Assembly (NCBI GenBank): GCA_946222725.1
Contig: CAMIHT010000101.1
Coordinates: forward strand, 1 to 6,177
Direction of reading: 5' to 3'
Source: Actinotignum schaalii
GTDB taxonomy: Bacteria; Actinomycetota; Actinomycetes; Actinomycetales; Actinomycetaceae
Length of the DNA: 6,177 bases
Shown here one piece after another: positions 1 to 5,800 of this stretch. Position 1 is the stretch's first letter; every line of letters begins with the position of its first letter. The translations under genes and the position numbers were made by a program. Under the pieces are notes generated by a model. The model saw only the letters and a program-made list of their open reading frames with translations. It had not been told where the DNA came from and made no database searches.

Positions 1-2001
1 GGTCAGAACCGCGGCGGTCAGGGTCGGCCCACCGGCGGTTTCACCCGCAGTGGCGGGCGCTCGCGCGGCGGTTCCACCGCCGGTGCTTTCGGGCGCCGCG
101 GAGGTGGCGGAGGCCGCAAGTCCAAGCGGACCCGGCGCGAAGAATACGAGGCACAGTCCTCGCCGATGCTTTCCGGCGTCCAGGTTCCCCGCGGGGATGG
201 CTCCACCGTGGTGCGCCTGCGCCAGGGTGCTTCGCTGGCGGACTTCGCCGAACGTATCGGTGCGTCCTCGGCGGCCCTCATCACCGTGCTCTTCCGCATG
301 GGCGAAATGGCCACGATGAACCAGTCGCTGGACGAAGATACCTTCAAGCTGCTGGGAGCCGAACTCGGCTACGAGGTGGAAGTTCTCTCCGCTGAAGATG
401 AGGATCGTGAAATCCTGGAGAGCTTCGATATTAACCTCGAAGAAGAAGAGCTCCTGGAAGACGAAGAGAGCCTCAAGCCGCGTCCCCCGGTTGTTACCGT
501 TATGGGCCACGTGGACCACGGTAAAACCAAGCTCCTCGATGCGTTCCGCCACTCGCGGGTGGAAGGTACCGAATCGGGCGGTATTACCCAGGCCATCGGT
601 GCTTTCCAGACCGATATCGAATACGAAGGCGAAACCCGGGCGATCACGTTCATTGATACCCCCGGTCACGAAGCCTTCACCCAGATGCGCGCCCGCGGTG
701 CGGATATTACCGACATCGCGATCCTCGTGGTCGCCGCGGACGACGGTGTGATGCCCCAGACGGTGGAAGCTATCAACCACGCGCAATCCGCGGGTGTGAA
801 GATCATCGTCGCGGTCAACAAGATCGACGTGGAAGGCGCCAACCCGCAGAAGGTGCGCAGCCAGCTAACCGAATACGGCCTCATCGCCGAAGAATACGGC
901 GGGGACACCATGTTCCTCGACGTGTCGGCCAAGCAGCGTATCGGCATCGACGATCTCCTCGAAGCCATCCTTTACGTGGCCGATGCCGAACTGGAACTCA
1001 AGGCCAATCCGGATCGCACCGCGCGCGGTGTTGCCATCGAAGCGAAGCTCGATCAGGGCCGCGGTTCGGTGATTACCGCACTGGTGCAAACCGGTACGCT
1101 GCGGATCTCCGATCCCATCGTGGTGGGTATTGCCCACGGGCGCGTGCGCGCCATGTTCGATGCCAGCGGCAATCCGGTCAAGGAAGCCGGGCCTTCCATG
1201 CCGGTCCAGGTGCTCGGCTTGGACGCGGTGCCCTCCGCCGGGGATGCCTTCCTCGTGGCGGACGACGAACGAACCGCACGCCAAATTGCCGAACAGCGCG
1301 AATCTGCCCAGCGGGCGGCTTCTCTGGCACGGCGTCGCAAGCGTGTCTCGCTGGAGAACCTCGGGGATGTCCTCAAGGAAGGCAGCGTCGAAACGCTCAA
1401 CCTTATTATCAAGGGCGATTCCTCCGGCGCGGTGGAAGCGCTGGAATCCTCGCTCCTCGATATTGAGGTCGATGACGAAGTGGCGCTGCAGATCATCCAC
1501 CGTGGCGTGGGTGCCATCACCCAGAACGACGTCAATCTCGCAACCGTTGATAACGCCGTCATTATCGGCTTCAATGTGCGCCCGGCGGAACGCGTAGCGG
1601 ATCTGGCCGAACGCGAAGGCGTGGAGATGAAGTTCTACTCGGTCATCTACCAGGCCATCGAGGAAGTAGAAGCGGCTCTCAAGGGCATGCTTAAGCCCGT
1701 CCTCGAAGAAGTCCAGCTGGGCAGCGCCGAAGTGCGCCAGCTCTTCCGCTCGGGCAAGGCCGGCACCATTGCCGGCTCCATTGTCCGCACCGGCGCGATC
1801 AAGCGTGGGGCGAAGGCACGGTTGGTACGCGACGGCGTCGTGGTACAACCCGAGCTCGAAATTGTCTCGCTGCGCCGCGAAAAGGACGATGTTACCGAAG
1901 TACGCGAAGGCTACGAATGCGGCATTACGCTCGGCTACCGCGATATTCACGAAGGCGACATTATTGAAACCTTTGAGATGCAGGAGAAGGCCCGCAGCTA
2001 G
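1..2001 (+). CDS. infB: Translation initiation factor IF-2, 5'-truncated by the window
   Basis: This GTPase brings fMet-tRNA to the 30S subunit and promotes 50S joining in the cytoplasm. The frame is open from base 1, so the true start lies upstream; 666 residues are visible, ending in TAG. Residues 1-45 are a Gly/Arg-rich linker ending in a basic KSKRTRR cluster, typical of actinobacterial IF-2. An IF2_N domain follows (about 62-125), then an acidic stretch (about 130-158). The G domain has G1 GHVDHGKT (169-176), switch I GGIT (193-196), G3 DTPGH (219-223) with the catalytic His, G4 NKID (273-276) and G5 SAK (309-311). Domain II, the IF-2-specific domain around IIKGD (from 469) and the C-terminal tRNA-binding barrel, ending FEMQEKARS, all follow. 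Switch I reads QAIGAF where QHIGAY is common; this is a family-variable position. An ATG at 166 falls between the linker and IF2_N and is not the start. It heads the infB-rbfA-truB block. Identification is certain. Confidence 0.98.
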   Translation, partial: GQNRGGQGRPTGGFTRSGGRSRGGSTAGAFGRRGGGGGRKSKRTRREEYEAQSSPMLSGVQVPRGDGSTVVRLRQGASLADFAERIGASSAALITVLFRMGEMATMNQSLDEDTFKLLGAELGYEVEVLSAEDEDREILESFDINLEEEELLEDEESLKPRPPVVTVMGHVDHGKTKLLDAFRHSRVEGTESGGITQAIGAFQTDIEYEGETRAITFIDTPGHEAFTQMRARGADITDIAILVVAADDGVMPQTVEAINHAQSAGVKIIVAVNKIDVEGANPQKVRSQLTEYGLIAEEYGGDTMFLDVSAKQRIGIDDLLEAILYVADAELELKANPDRTARGVAIEAKLDQGRGSVITALVQTGTLRISDPIVVGIAHGRVRAMFDASGNPVKEAGPSMPVQVLGLDAVPSAGDAFLVADDERTARQIAEQRESAQRAASLARRRKRVSLENLGDVLKEGSVETLNLIIKGDSSGAVEALESSLLDIEVDDEVALQIIHRGVGAITQNDVNLATVDNAVIIGFNVRPAERVADLAEREGVEMKFYSVIYQAIEEVEAALKGMLKPVLEEVQLGSAEVRQLFRSGKAGTIAGSIVRTGAIKRGAKARLVRDGVVVQPELEIVSLRREKDDVTEVREGYECGITLGYRDIHEGDIIETFEMQEKARS

Positions 2002-2019
2002 GGGACTGTCCTGAGGAAC

Positions 2020-2062
2020 GTTGCGGCCCGCCGGCTCGCCACTGGCGCTGGCGGGCCGCAGC
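2020..2062 (+). other. GC-rich stem-loop between infB and rbfA
   Basis: A perfect 11-bp inverted repeat has arms 2022-2032 (TGCGGCCCGCC) and 2050-2060. It extends outward by a T-G and a G-C pair. Inside, G2034-C2048 and C2035-G2047 continue the stem past a wobble, and GCC (2038-2040) pairs with GGC (2044-2046) around an ACT loop. No T-run follows the 3' arm, so it is not a canonical rho-independent terminator. It may attenuate transcription, protect or process the infB-rbfA transcript, or set the relative expression of the two genes. The structure is seen directly; the function is inference. Confidence 0.6.
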
Positions 2063-2078
2063 ATATCCACCAGCAATA

Positions 2079-2084
2079 AAGGAG
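2079..2084 (+). promoter_or_regulatory. Ribosome binding site of rbfA
   Basis: AAGGAG ends immediately before an in-frame ATG at 2085 and 6 nt before a second in-frame ATG at 2091. Only the second has workable spacing. It also gives an N-terminus (MANPRAERVAKRI) that matches RbfA proteins, so this site places the start at 2091. Confidence 0.85.
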
Positions 2085-2090
2085 ATGAAG

Positions 2091-2588
2091 ATGGCTAATC
2101 CCCGTGCGGAACGGGTGGCGAAACGTATCCAGCAGATCGTGGCGCAAACCATTAACACCCGCATGAAAGACCCGCGCCTGAATATGGTGACCATTACCGA
2201 TACCCGGGTGACCGGTGATCTCCAGCATGCCACCGTATTCTTCACCGCGATCGGGCACGAGCACCAGGTGAAAGATGCCGCCCGCGGACTGGAAGCGGCC
2301 AAGGGCGCTTTGCGCTCGGAAGTGGGGCGTCAGCTCGGCTTGCGGCTTACCCCGACCCTGGAATTCGTGGCCGACGAACTACCCGAAGGAGCCCGCACTT
2401 TTGAGGACGTGCTGGCCGCGGCCCTGCACCGTGACGCCGAACTGGCGCGCAACGCGGAGGGGAAGGAATACGCGGGGGAGGCAGATCCTTACCGCAAGCC
2501 CCGTGAGGTCACGGAAGGCGACGGCGCCGCCGCACCGTCAGGCTCCGAGGCATCCCATGAAACCGATGCGCCAGAATCCCTGGCCTGA
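2091..2588 (+). CDS. rbfA: 30S ribosome-binding factor A
   Basis: RbfA binds the immature 30S subunit near the 5' region of 16S rRNA. It assists late maturation and cold adaptation. The 165-residue protein has the single KH-like fold of the family over about residues 1-112. Visible family signatures are RVAKRIQQIV (8-17), DPRLNMVTIT (27-36), DLQHATVFF (43-51), the KH-type A-K-G kink (70-72) followed by LRSEVGRQLGLRLTP (74-88), and LEFVADE (90-96). Residues after about 115 form a hydrophilic Glu/Ala/Ser-rich tail of roughly 50 residues, probably disordered and of the kind common in actinobacterial RbfA. The start at 2091 rather than 2085 is set by the AAGGAG spacing. The gene follows infB after 89 nt with a stem-loop between, and its last 32 nt overlap the start of truB in another frame. 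Same-strand co-transcription with both neighbours is likely. Confidence 0.96.
   Translation: MANPRAERVAKRIQQIVAQTINTRMKDPRLNMVTITDTRVTGDLQHATVFFTAIGHEHQVKDAARGLEAAKGALRSEVGRQLGLRLTPTLEFVADELPEGARTFEDVLAAALHRDAELARNAEGKEYAGEADPYRKPREVTEGDGAAAPSGSEASHETDAPESLA
2547..2550 (+). promoter_or_regulatory. Ribosome binding site of truB inside rbfA
   Basis: GAGG lies 6 nt before the ATG at 2557 and is embedded in the rbfA tail coding sequence. It supports 2557 over the in-frame ATG at 2566. It also means ribosomes finishing rbfA pass over the truB initiation region, which fits translational coupling. Confidence 0.6.
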
Positions 2589-3585
2589 TCTGCCCCGCGC
2601 GCAGCATCCGGCGCCGAGCGGCGTCCTGGTTATTGATAAACCCGCTGGGGTGACCTCGCACGACGTGGTTGCCGCGCTGCGCCGTCTATGTGGCACCCGT
2701 AAAGTGGGGCACGCCGGTACGCTCGACCCGATGGCCACGGGGGTGCTCGTGGTGGGTATCGGCGCCGGTACCCGCCTCCTCACCTACCTGAGCGGGGCCG
2801 ATAAGGATTACCGGGCTACGTTCACGCTCGGTATCGGCTCTGATACCGAGGATTGCACCGGTACCGTCACGTTCGCTCCAGGTTTTTCCGGTACGACGGC
2901 GCAGCTCGACGCTGCCCTCTCCTCCCTCCAGGGTGATATTTCGCAGGTGCCCTCGGCGTATTCGGCCAAGAAGATCGCCGGCAAGCGGGCCTATGACCTG
3001 GCTCGAGCTGGCCAGGAGGTGGTGCTCGATGCGGTGCCGGTTCATATTGCTCGGCTGGAGCGTAGCGGGGAGCTTCGCTGGCACCAGGCGCCGGTAGAGA
3101 CTCAAGCGGGAACTGTGCCGGTTGCGGATGTTGATGTGGAAGTGAGTTGCTCCTCGGGTACCTACGTGCGCGCCCTTGCCCGCGATACCGGGATAGCGTT
3201 GGGAAGCGCAGCCCTCATGAGCGCGCTGCGGCGCACCCGCGTGGGTGGCTTCCGGCAAGCCGAGGCGGTGAGCGTAGCGGAAGTGGCGCAACTGGTGCAG
3301 GGCGGGGCACAGCCCCCCGTTATCCCACTGGCGCAGGTGGCGGCTCGCGCACTCCCGACGGTGCAGATCGCGGCAGCCGAAGCCGAATCCGTGCGCCACG
3401 GCCAGTTCCTTGAGTCACGGGGGAGAGCAGTGGATCCCGCCGCAGGAACGGTACCGGGACAAGCACCCGGTGTGGGAAGTGAAGCTGGCACCGTCGCCCT
3501 GCTGCACGACGATGAGCTTGTTGCGGTGGCACGCCGGCACGGGGATACCTTCCGGCCAGCCACCGTCTTCCCGGCCGGCGCATAA
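2557..3585 (+). CDS. truB: tRNA pseudouridine(55) synthase TruB
   Basis: TruB isomerises U55 in the T-loop of tRNAs to pseudouridine and acts as a tRNA folding chaperone. The 342-residue protein carries the catalytic motif GHAGTLDPMATGVL with nucleophile Asp57. It also has GVLVIDKPAGVTSHD (22-36), KDYRA around Tyr85, PSAYSAKKIAGKRAY (132-146) and CSSGTYVRALARD (198-210) with the conserved Arg205. The C-terminal region from about 255 is PUA-like. It is somewhat longer than the roughly 300-315 residues usual for the family. The extra length includes an 11-20 residue leader and a Gly/Pro/Ala-rich insertion at about 293-309. The open frame extends upstream to 2275, but that part is only a shadow of rbfA. 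GAGG 6 nt before ATG 2557 and the position of the first conserved motif set the start. The gene is the last of the + strand block and converges on the DUF4862 gene. Confidence 0.97.
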   Translation: MKPMRQNPWPDLPRAQHPAPSGVLVIDKPAGVTSHDVVAALRRLCGTRKVGHAGTLDPMATGVLVVGIGAGTRLLTYLSGADKDYRATFTLGIGSDTEDCTGTVTFAPGFSGTTAQLDAALSSLQGDISQVPSAYSAKKIAGKRAYDLARAGQEVVLDAVPVHIARLERSGELRWHQAPVETQAGTVPVADVDVEVSCSSGTYVRALARDTGIALGSAALMSALRRTRVGGFRQAEAVSVAEVAQLVQGGAQPPVIPLAQVAARALPTVQIAAAEAESVRHGQFLESRGRAVDPAAGTVPGQAPGVGSEAGTVALLHDDELVAVARRHGDTFRPATVFPAGA

Positions 3586-3609
3586 ATACAGAGATACGTA
3601 GACACACGG

Positions 3610-3664
3610 GTGCATAAAAATCCCCGCGCCGGCACCTCTCGGGTGACGGCGCGGGGTGATGCAC
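3610..3664 (-). terminator. Rho-independent terminator of the kinase-DUF4862 operon
   Basis: A 9-bp GC-only stem (3622-3630 with 3648-3656) is extended by G3631-C3647 and an inner CACC/GGTG helix (3633-3636 with 3642-3645) around a 5-nt loop. On the minus strand it is followed at once by a run of five T (3616-3620 read in reverse), the classic intrinsic terminator layout for the minus-strand DUF4862 gene ending at 3685. An outer 6-bp pair, GTGCAT (3610-3615) with ATGCAC (3659-3664), encloses both the stem and the T-run. Read on the + strand the stem is followed by TGATGCAC, so it is a poor intrinsic terminator for truB. It could still hinder readthrough from that side. Confidence 0.82.
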
Positions 3665-3684
3665 GTGCTAGCGATAATGTGCGG

Positions 3685-4584
3685 TTAGTTCGCTACCGCG
3701 GCACGGTGGATATGCTCGAGCATGGCCACCCGCTCGGGCAGCGAAGCATTGGCCGGCACGCAGATCTTGGCACCCAGATACTGCGCCCCGCCCTCGCGAG
3801 CGGCATTGGCACAGCGGGTGATTTCTCCCGCCGTCATAATCGATGTCGGTTCATCGGTCTGCGAGGGGAGATGCCCATCAATCCAGGAGTAGCCGTACTG
3901 GGTTTCTGCCGGGCCCGCTCCGGAGAACATAAGACCGGCAAGTACCCCAGCCTGTCCGCACGCCTCGATATGCGCGAAAGCAGTATCCGCGCTACGTTCC
4001 TCGAGTGCGGAGCGGCCCCAGTTAATGTGGATACCCAGGCCCAGCTCTTGGCAGATGGCAATTTCTTCCTCGAGAGCAAGGAAGCCCTTTTCCGGAGCTT
4101 GACCTTCAATATAGCGGTCACAATGCTCAATCACCGGAACTGCCCCGGACCAATCCCACTTCGATAGCTCGGCAAGGGAGGCGCGGAAAGCTGCGCCGTC
4201 GGCCTGCTTTGTGGGGGCCGAATGGAGCTGCACCTTCGTGATGACGGTGCGGCCGCTGAGTTGAGAGAGGGAAGCAACGGCGTCGCGAATCTCGCGGGTG
4301 AAAGTGAGAGCGGCCGCGCGGCCCTCCTCATCGGGGGAGGCCAGTCCGAAAGCCGGGTTTTTGCCGACGTTCTGCATGGTGCCGGGAATCGCGGTAATTG
4401 TGTTAAGTGTCCAGTGCGGGGCGATCACATCCGCAATAGCCTTGGCATCGCTGGCCAGGACTCCGGGGAAAGGAATCTCGATTCCGGAGATCCATTCCTG
4501 CTCCGCCAGCAGGTGATAGTAGTCGGGCTGCGAGGCAGGTTCGGGGAGCGAAGCATATGCCCCAACAACGAAGGGGAGTGTCAT
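3685..4584 (-). CDS. DUF4862 family protein, putative TIM-barrel sugar-metabolism enzyme
   Basis: The 299-residue soluble protein shows no signal peptide or membrane segment. I recognise the sequence style of the uncharacterised DUF4862 family. The order of motifs suggests a TIM barrel like the xylose-isomerase/sugar-phosphate-epimerase group: FVVGAYAS (5-12), GIEIPFPG (34-41), LNTITAIPGTM (60-70), TKVQLHSAP (116-124), VPVIEHCD (149-156), LGIHINWGRSALEER (183-197), GLMFSGAG (217-224) and WIDGH (234-238). Glu36, His121, Glu153, His154, Asp156, His186 and Asp236 lie at predicted strand ends where such barrels hold metal or substrate; that role is inference. The start is ATG 4584 with GGAAGG 7 nt upstream. 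The gene follows the sugar kinase by 23 nt on the same strand, so the two are very likely one transcript, ended by the terminator just downstream. Together they suggest isomerisation or epimerisation linked to phosphorylation of an unknown sugar. No reaction can be assigned. Confidence 0.85.
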   Translation of the reverse strand: MTLPFVVGAYASLPEPASQPDYYHLLAEQEWISGIEIPFPGVLASDAKAIADVIAPHWTLNTITAIPGTMQNVGKNPAFGLASPDEEGRAAALTFTREIRDAVASLSQLSGRTVITKVQLHSAPTKQADGAAFRASLAELSKWDWSGAVPVIEHCDRYIEGQAPEKGFLALEEEIAICQELGLGIHINWGRSALEERSADTAFAHIEACGQAGVLAGLMFSGAGPAETQYGYSWIDGHLPSQTDEPTSIMTAGEITRCANAAREGGAQYLGAKICVPANASLPERVAMLEHIHRAAVAN

Positions 4585-4604
4585 TTATTTTCCTTCCAAA
4601 ATAA
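4585..4604 (-). promoter_or_regulatory. Shine-Dalgarno presented in a hairpin loop before the DUF4862 gene
   Basis: In the 23-nt gap between the kinase stop and the DUF4862 ATG, a perfect 7-bp inverted repeat (TTATTTT at 4585-4591, AAAATAA at 4598-4604) flanks the six bases that read GGAAGG on the minus strand. The mRNA would fold as an all-A/U stem with the ribosome binding site as its loop, ending directly before the AUG. The stem is weak. It may keep the site exposed or respond to temperature or ribosome passage. The repeat and site are seen; the role is inference. Confidence 0.6.
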
Positions 4605-4607
4605 TAC

Positions 4608-5561
4608 TTAACGTAGCGCCGGATCGCCGGTACGGACGGTGTCCACCTCCGCGGGAGTGGGGGAGTACGCACCGTCGTGGCTGACGGTCAGCCCCGCCGT
4701 AATAACCGCCTGGTGTAAGGCGGGGCGCACGTCGGAGAAGTGGGCGGCGCGCAGCCGCTGCTTGGCTTCCACCGACCCGAGAAGCCCAGCCTCCATAAGC
4801 CCGGCCAGCATCCCGGCCATAAAAGAATCGCCGGCACCCACGGTGTCTCCCAGCTCCACATTGAGCGGATCGACGACGAGCATATCGCGCTCCCCGGCTA
4901 GCTTGACATAAGCACCCCACGGCCCGCGGGTGACCACCACCATGCCAGGCCCGGAGGTAACCCACCGGCGCATAATCCGCTCCACCGGCTCACCGGGGTA
5001 GAGCCATTCGAGGTCCTCATCAGACGCCTTGACCACATCGCACAGTGCCACCAGTTCCTCAATGCTCTCCCGCACCTTTTCGGGAGAACCCATCAGATCC
5101 GGGCGGGCATTCGGATCATAAGAAACGGTGCCGGTGAGGGCCTGGCGCTTGACGGCGCGCAAAATCTTCTTGCTCGAGGCACCCACCACCGCAGAGTACG
5201 AACCACAGTGCAGATGCCCCACCGTATCCGGGTCCGGAATCTCGGGGAGGTCCGATTCGACGTCGAACTCATAACGTGCCCGGCCCTCCGCGTCGAGGAA
5301 AGCGCTCGCGGTGGTGGTGCGACTGGCGCCGTCGGACCCGGGGACAATCTCCACACCCATGGCGGCTGCCTGCGAAGCGATTCGTTCCCCGCGCTCATCA
5401 CGTCCGAACCAGGTAGCGAGCTCCACGTGTTGGCCGAGTCGGGAGACACCGGATGCCACATTGAGAAGTGAACCGCCCACGACCTCAGTGCCCGGTCCGG
5501 TCTCTCCTTCACGGATAATAATGTCCACAAGCGCTTCACCGGCGCTCACAAATCGTGCCAT
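4608..5561 (-). CDS. PfkB/ribokinase-family carbohydrate kinase, fructokinase-like
   Basis: The 317-residue cytoplasmic enzyme is predicted to transfer a phosphate from ATP to a sugar or sugar derivative. Family features are GEALVDII (8-15) with substrate-contacting Asp13, and the first PfkB signature region GGSLLNVASGVSRLG (29-43) with its di-glycine hinge. KASDEDLEWL (178-187) occupies the place of the NxxE region, VVVTRGPWGAYV follows, and the second signature DTVGAGDSF contains the catalytic base Asp245 in GAGD. Length is normal for the family. The overall style (GEALVD, KASDEDLEWLYPG) is closest to fructokinase-like members, but the substrate cannot be fixed from sequence. The frame is open back to 5729, yet residues before 5561 do not look like a kinase. 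GGGAGG 5 nt before ATG 5561 and the family-typical beginning MARFVSAGEALVD set this start. It is the first gene of an operon with the DUF4862 gene, divergent from ribF. Confidence 0.93.
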   Translation of the reverse strand: MARFVSAGEALVDIIIREGETGPGTEVVGGSLLNVASGVSRLGQHVELATWFGRDERGERIASQAAAMGVEIVPGSDGASRTTTASAFLDAEGRARYEFDVESDLPEIPDPDTVGHLHCGSYSAVVGASSKKILRAVKRQALTGTVSYDPNARPDLMGSPEKVRESIEELVALCDVVKASDEDLEWLYPGEPVERIMRRWVTSGPGMVVVTRGPWGAYVKLAGERDMLVVDPLNVELGDTVGAGDSFMAGMLAGLMEAGLLGSVEAKQRLRAAHFSDVRPALHQAVITAGLTVSHDGAYSPTPAEVDTVRTGDPALR

Positions 5562-5566
5562 TGGTG

Positions 5567-5572
5567 CCTCCC
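5567..5572 (-). promoter_or_regulatory. Ribosome binding site of the kinase
   Basis: GGGAGG on the minus strand ends 5 nt before the ATG at 5561. This strong site rejects the longer in-frame start at 5729 and places translation at the family-typical N-terminus. Confidence 0.8.
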
Positions 5573-5663
5573 ATCGCCACAGCTGTTCTGCGCGCAGGCC
5601 CGGGGCACCGTAACCTGGCTGCCCGACGCTGCGCACGCTTTCTTCGCGTACCAGTTTATCTGG

Positions 5664-5680
5664 AAAATCACCGGGATTTT
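5664..5680. repeat. Short inverted repeat upstream of the kinase
   Basis: AAAATC (5664-5669) and GATTTT (5675-5680) form a perfect 6-bp inverted repeat with a 5-nt spacer, about 100 nt before the kinase start. It could be a regulator site, but arms this short can arise by chance. Confidence 0.3.
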
Positions 5681-5737
5681 GGGGTATACGGGGCAAGAAC
5701 GGCCCTGCGCCATGACGGAAAAATGTCAAGCCCGCGC

Positions 5738-5762
5738 GCGCAAAAAATTCTGGTTTTTGCGC
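5738..5762. repeat. 25-bp palindrome, candidate operator
   Basis: GCGCAAAAA (5738-5746) and its exact reverse complement TTTTTGCGC (5754-5762) are separated by 7 nt. The symmetry, length and position between divergent start sites fit a binding site for a dimeric repressor of the kinase operon. It overlaps the candidate -35 of ribF. The A/T part of the stem lies next to the loop and the G/C part outside, the reverse of an intrinsic terminator. The palindrome is seen; the operator role is inference. Confidence 0.5.
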
Positions 5763-5764
5763 AC

Positions 5765-5786
5765 GTGGGATAACGGTGGGGATAAG
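5765..5786 (+). repeat. Two tandem 11-bp imperfect repeats before ribF
   Basis: GTGGGATAACG (5765-5775) is followed directly by GTGGGGATAAG (5776-5786), so GTGGG(G)ATAA occurs twice with an 11-nt period, one helical turn. It ends 14 nt before the ribF start. The GATAA cores resemble -10 hexamers, so the repeat may be duplicated promoter sequence or paired binding sites. It may also be chance. Confidence 0.35.
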
Positions 5787-5800
5787 CTACCCTGGAGAAC

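Larger units (their letters stand above)
5562..5800. promoter_or_regulatory. Divergent intergenic region between the kinase and ribF
   Basis: These 239 nt must hold the promoters of the minus-strand kinase operon and of ribF. The middle and ribF-proximal part (about 5650-5790) is richer in A/T and contains two inverted repeats and a tandem repeat, listed separately. A perfect TTGACA occurs on the minus strand at 5724-5729, but no convincing -10 lies 16-18 nt beyond it. No kinase promoter can therefore be assigned with confidence. For ribF, TTGCGC (5757-5762) with GATAAG (5781-5786) at 18-nt spacing is a weak candidate. No FMN riboswitch or other structured leader is visible. Confidence 0.5.

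Noticed and set aside
577..606. His-to-Ala change in IF-2 switch I (QAIGAF)
   Set aside because: The catalytic His of DTPGH and all G motifs are intact. This switch I position varies among actinobacterial IF-2 proteins, so it is not a sign of a broken gene.
865..2076. 403-codon open frame antisense to infB
   Set aside because: It lies wholly opposite strongly conserved IF-2 coding sequence. Long antisense frames are expected from GC-rich codon bias, and the translation has no recognisable family.
2686..3399. 237-codon open frame antisense to truB
   Set aside because: It mirrors truB codons, has no plausible ribosome binding site or family resemblance, and truB is unambiguous.
3610..4167. 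185-codon + strand open frame downstream of truB
   Set aside because: Its ATG lies in the terminator stem and the frame runs antisense to the DUF4862 gene, which has a good start, ribosome binding site and motifs.
5562..5729. N-terminal extension of the kinase back to an ATG at 5729
   Set aside because: The extra 56 residues do not resemble PfkB kinases. The ATG at 5561 has a strong GGGAGG and gives the normal family N-terminus.
5724..5729. Perfect TTGACA on the minus strand as the kinase -35 box
   Set aside because: The positions 16-18 nt downstream read AGGGCC or similar, with no -10 resemblance. The next TATA-like hexamer is about 35 nt away.
5562..5800. FMN riboswitch in front of ribF
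   Set aside because: None of the conserved RFN-type segments is visible. The ribF leader is short, with only 38 nt between the 5738-5762 palindrome and the start codon.
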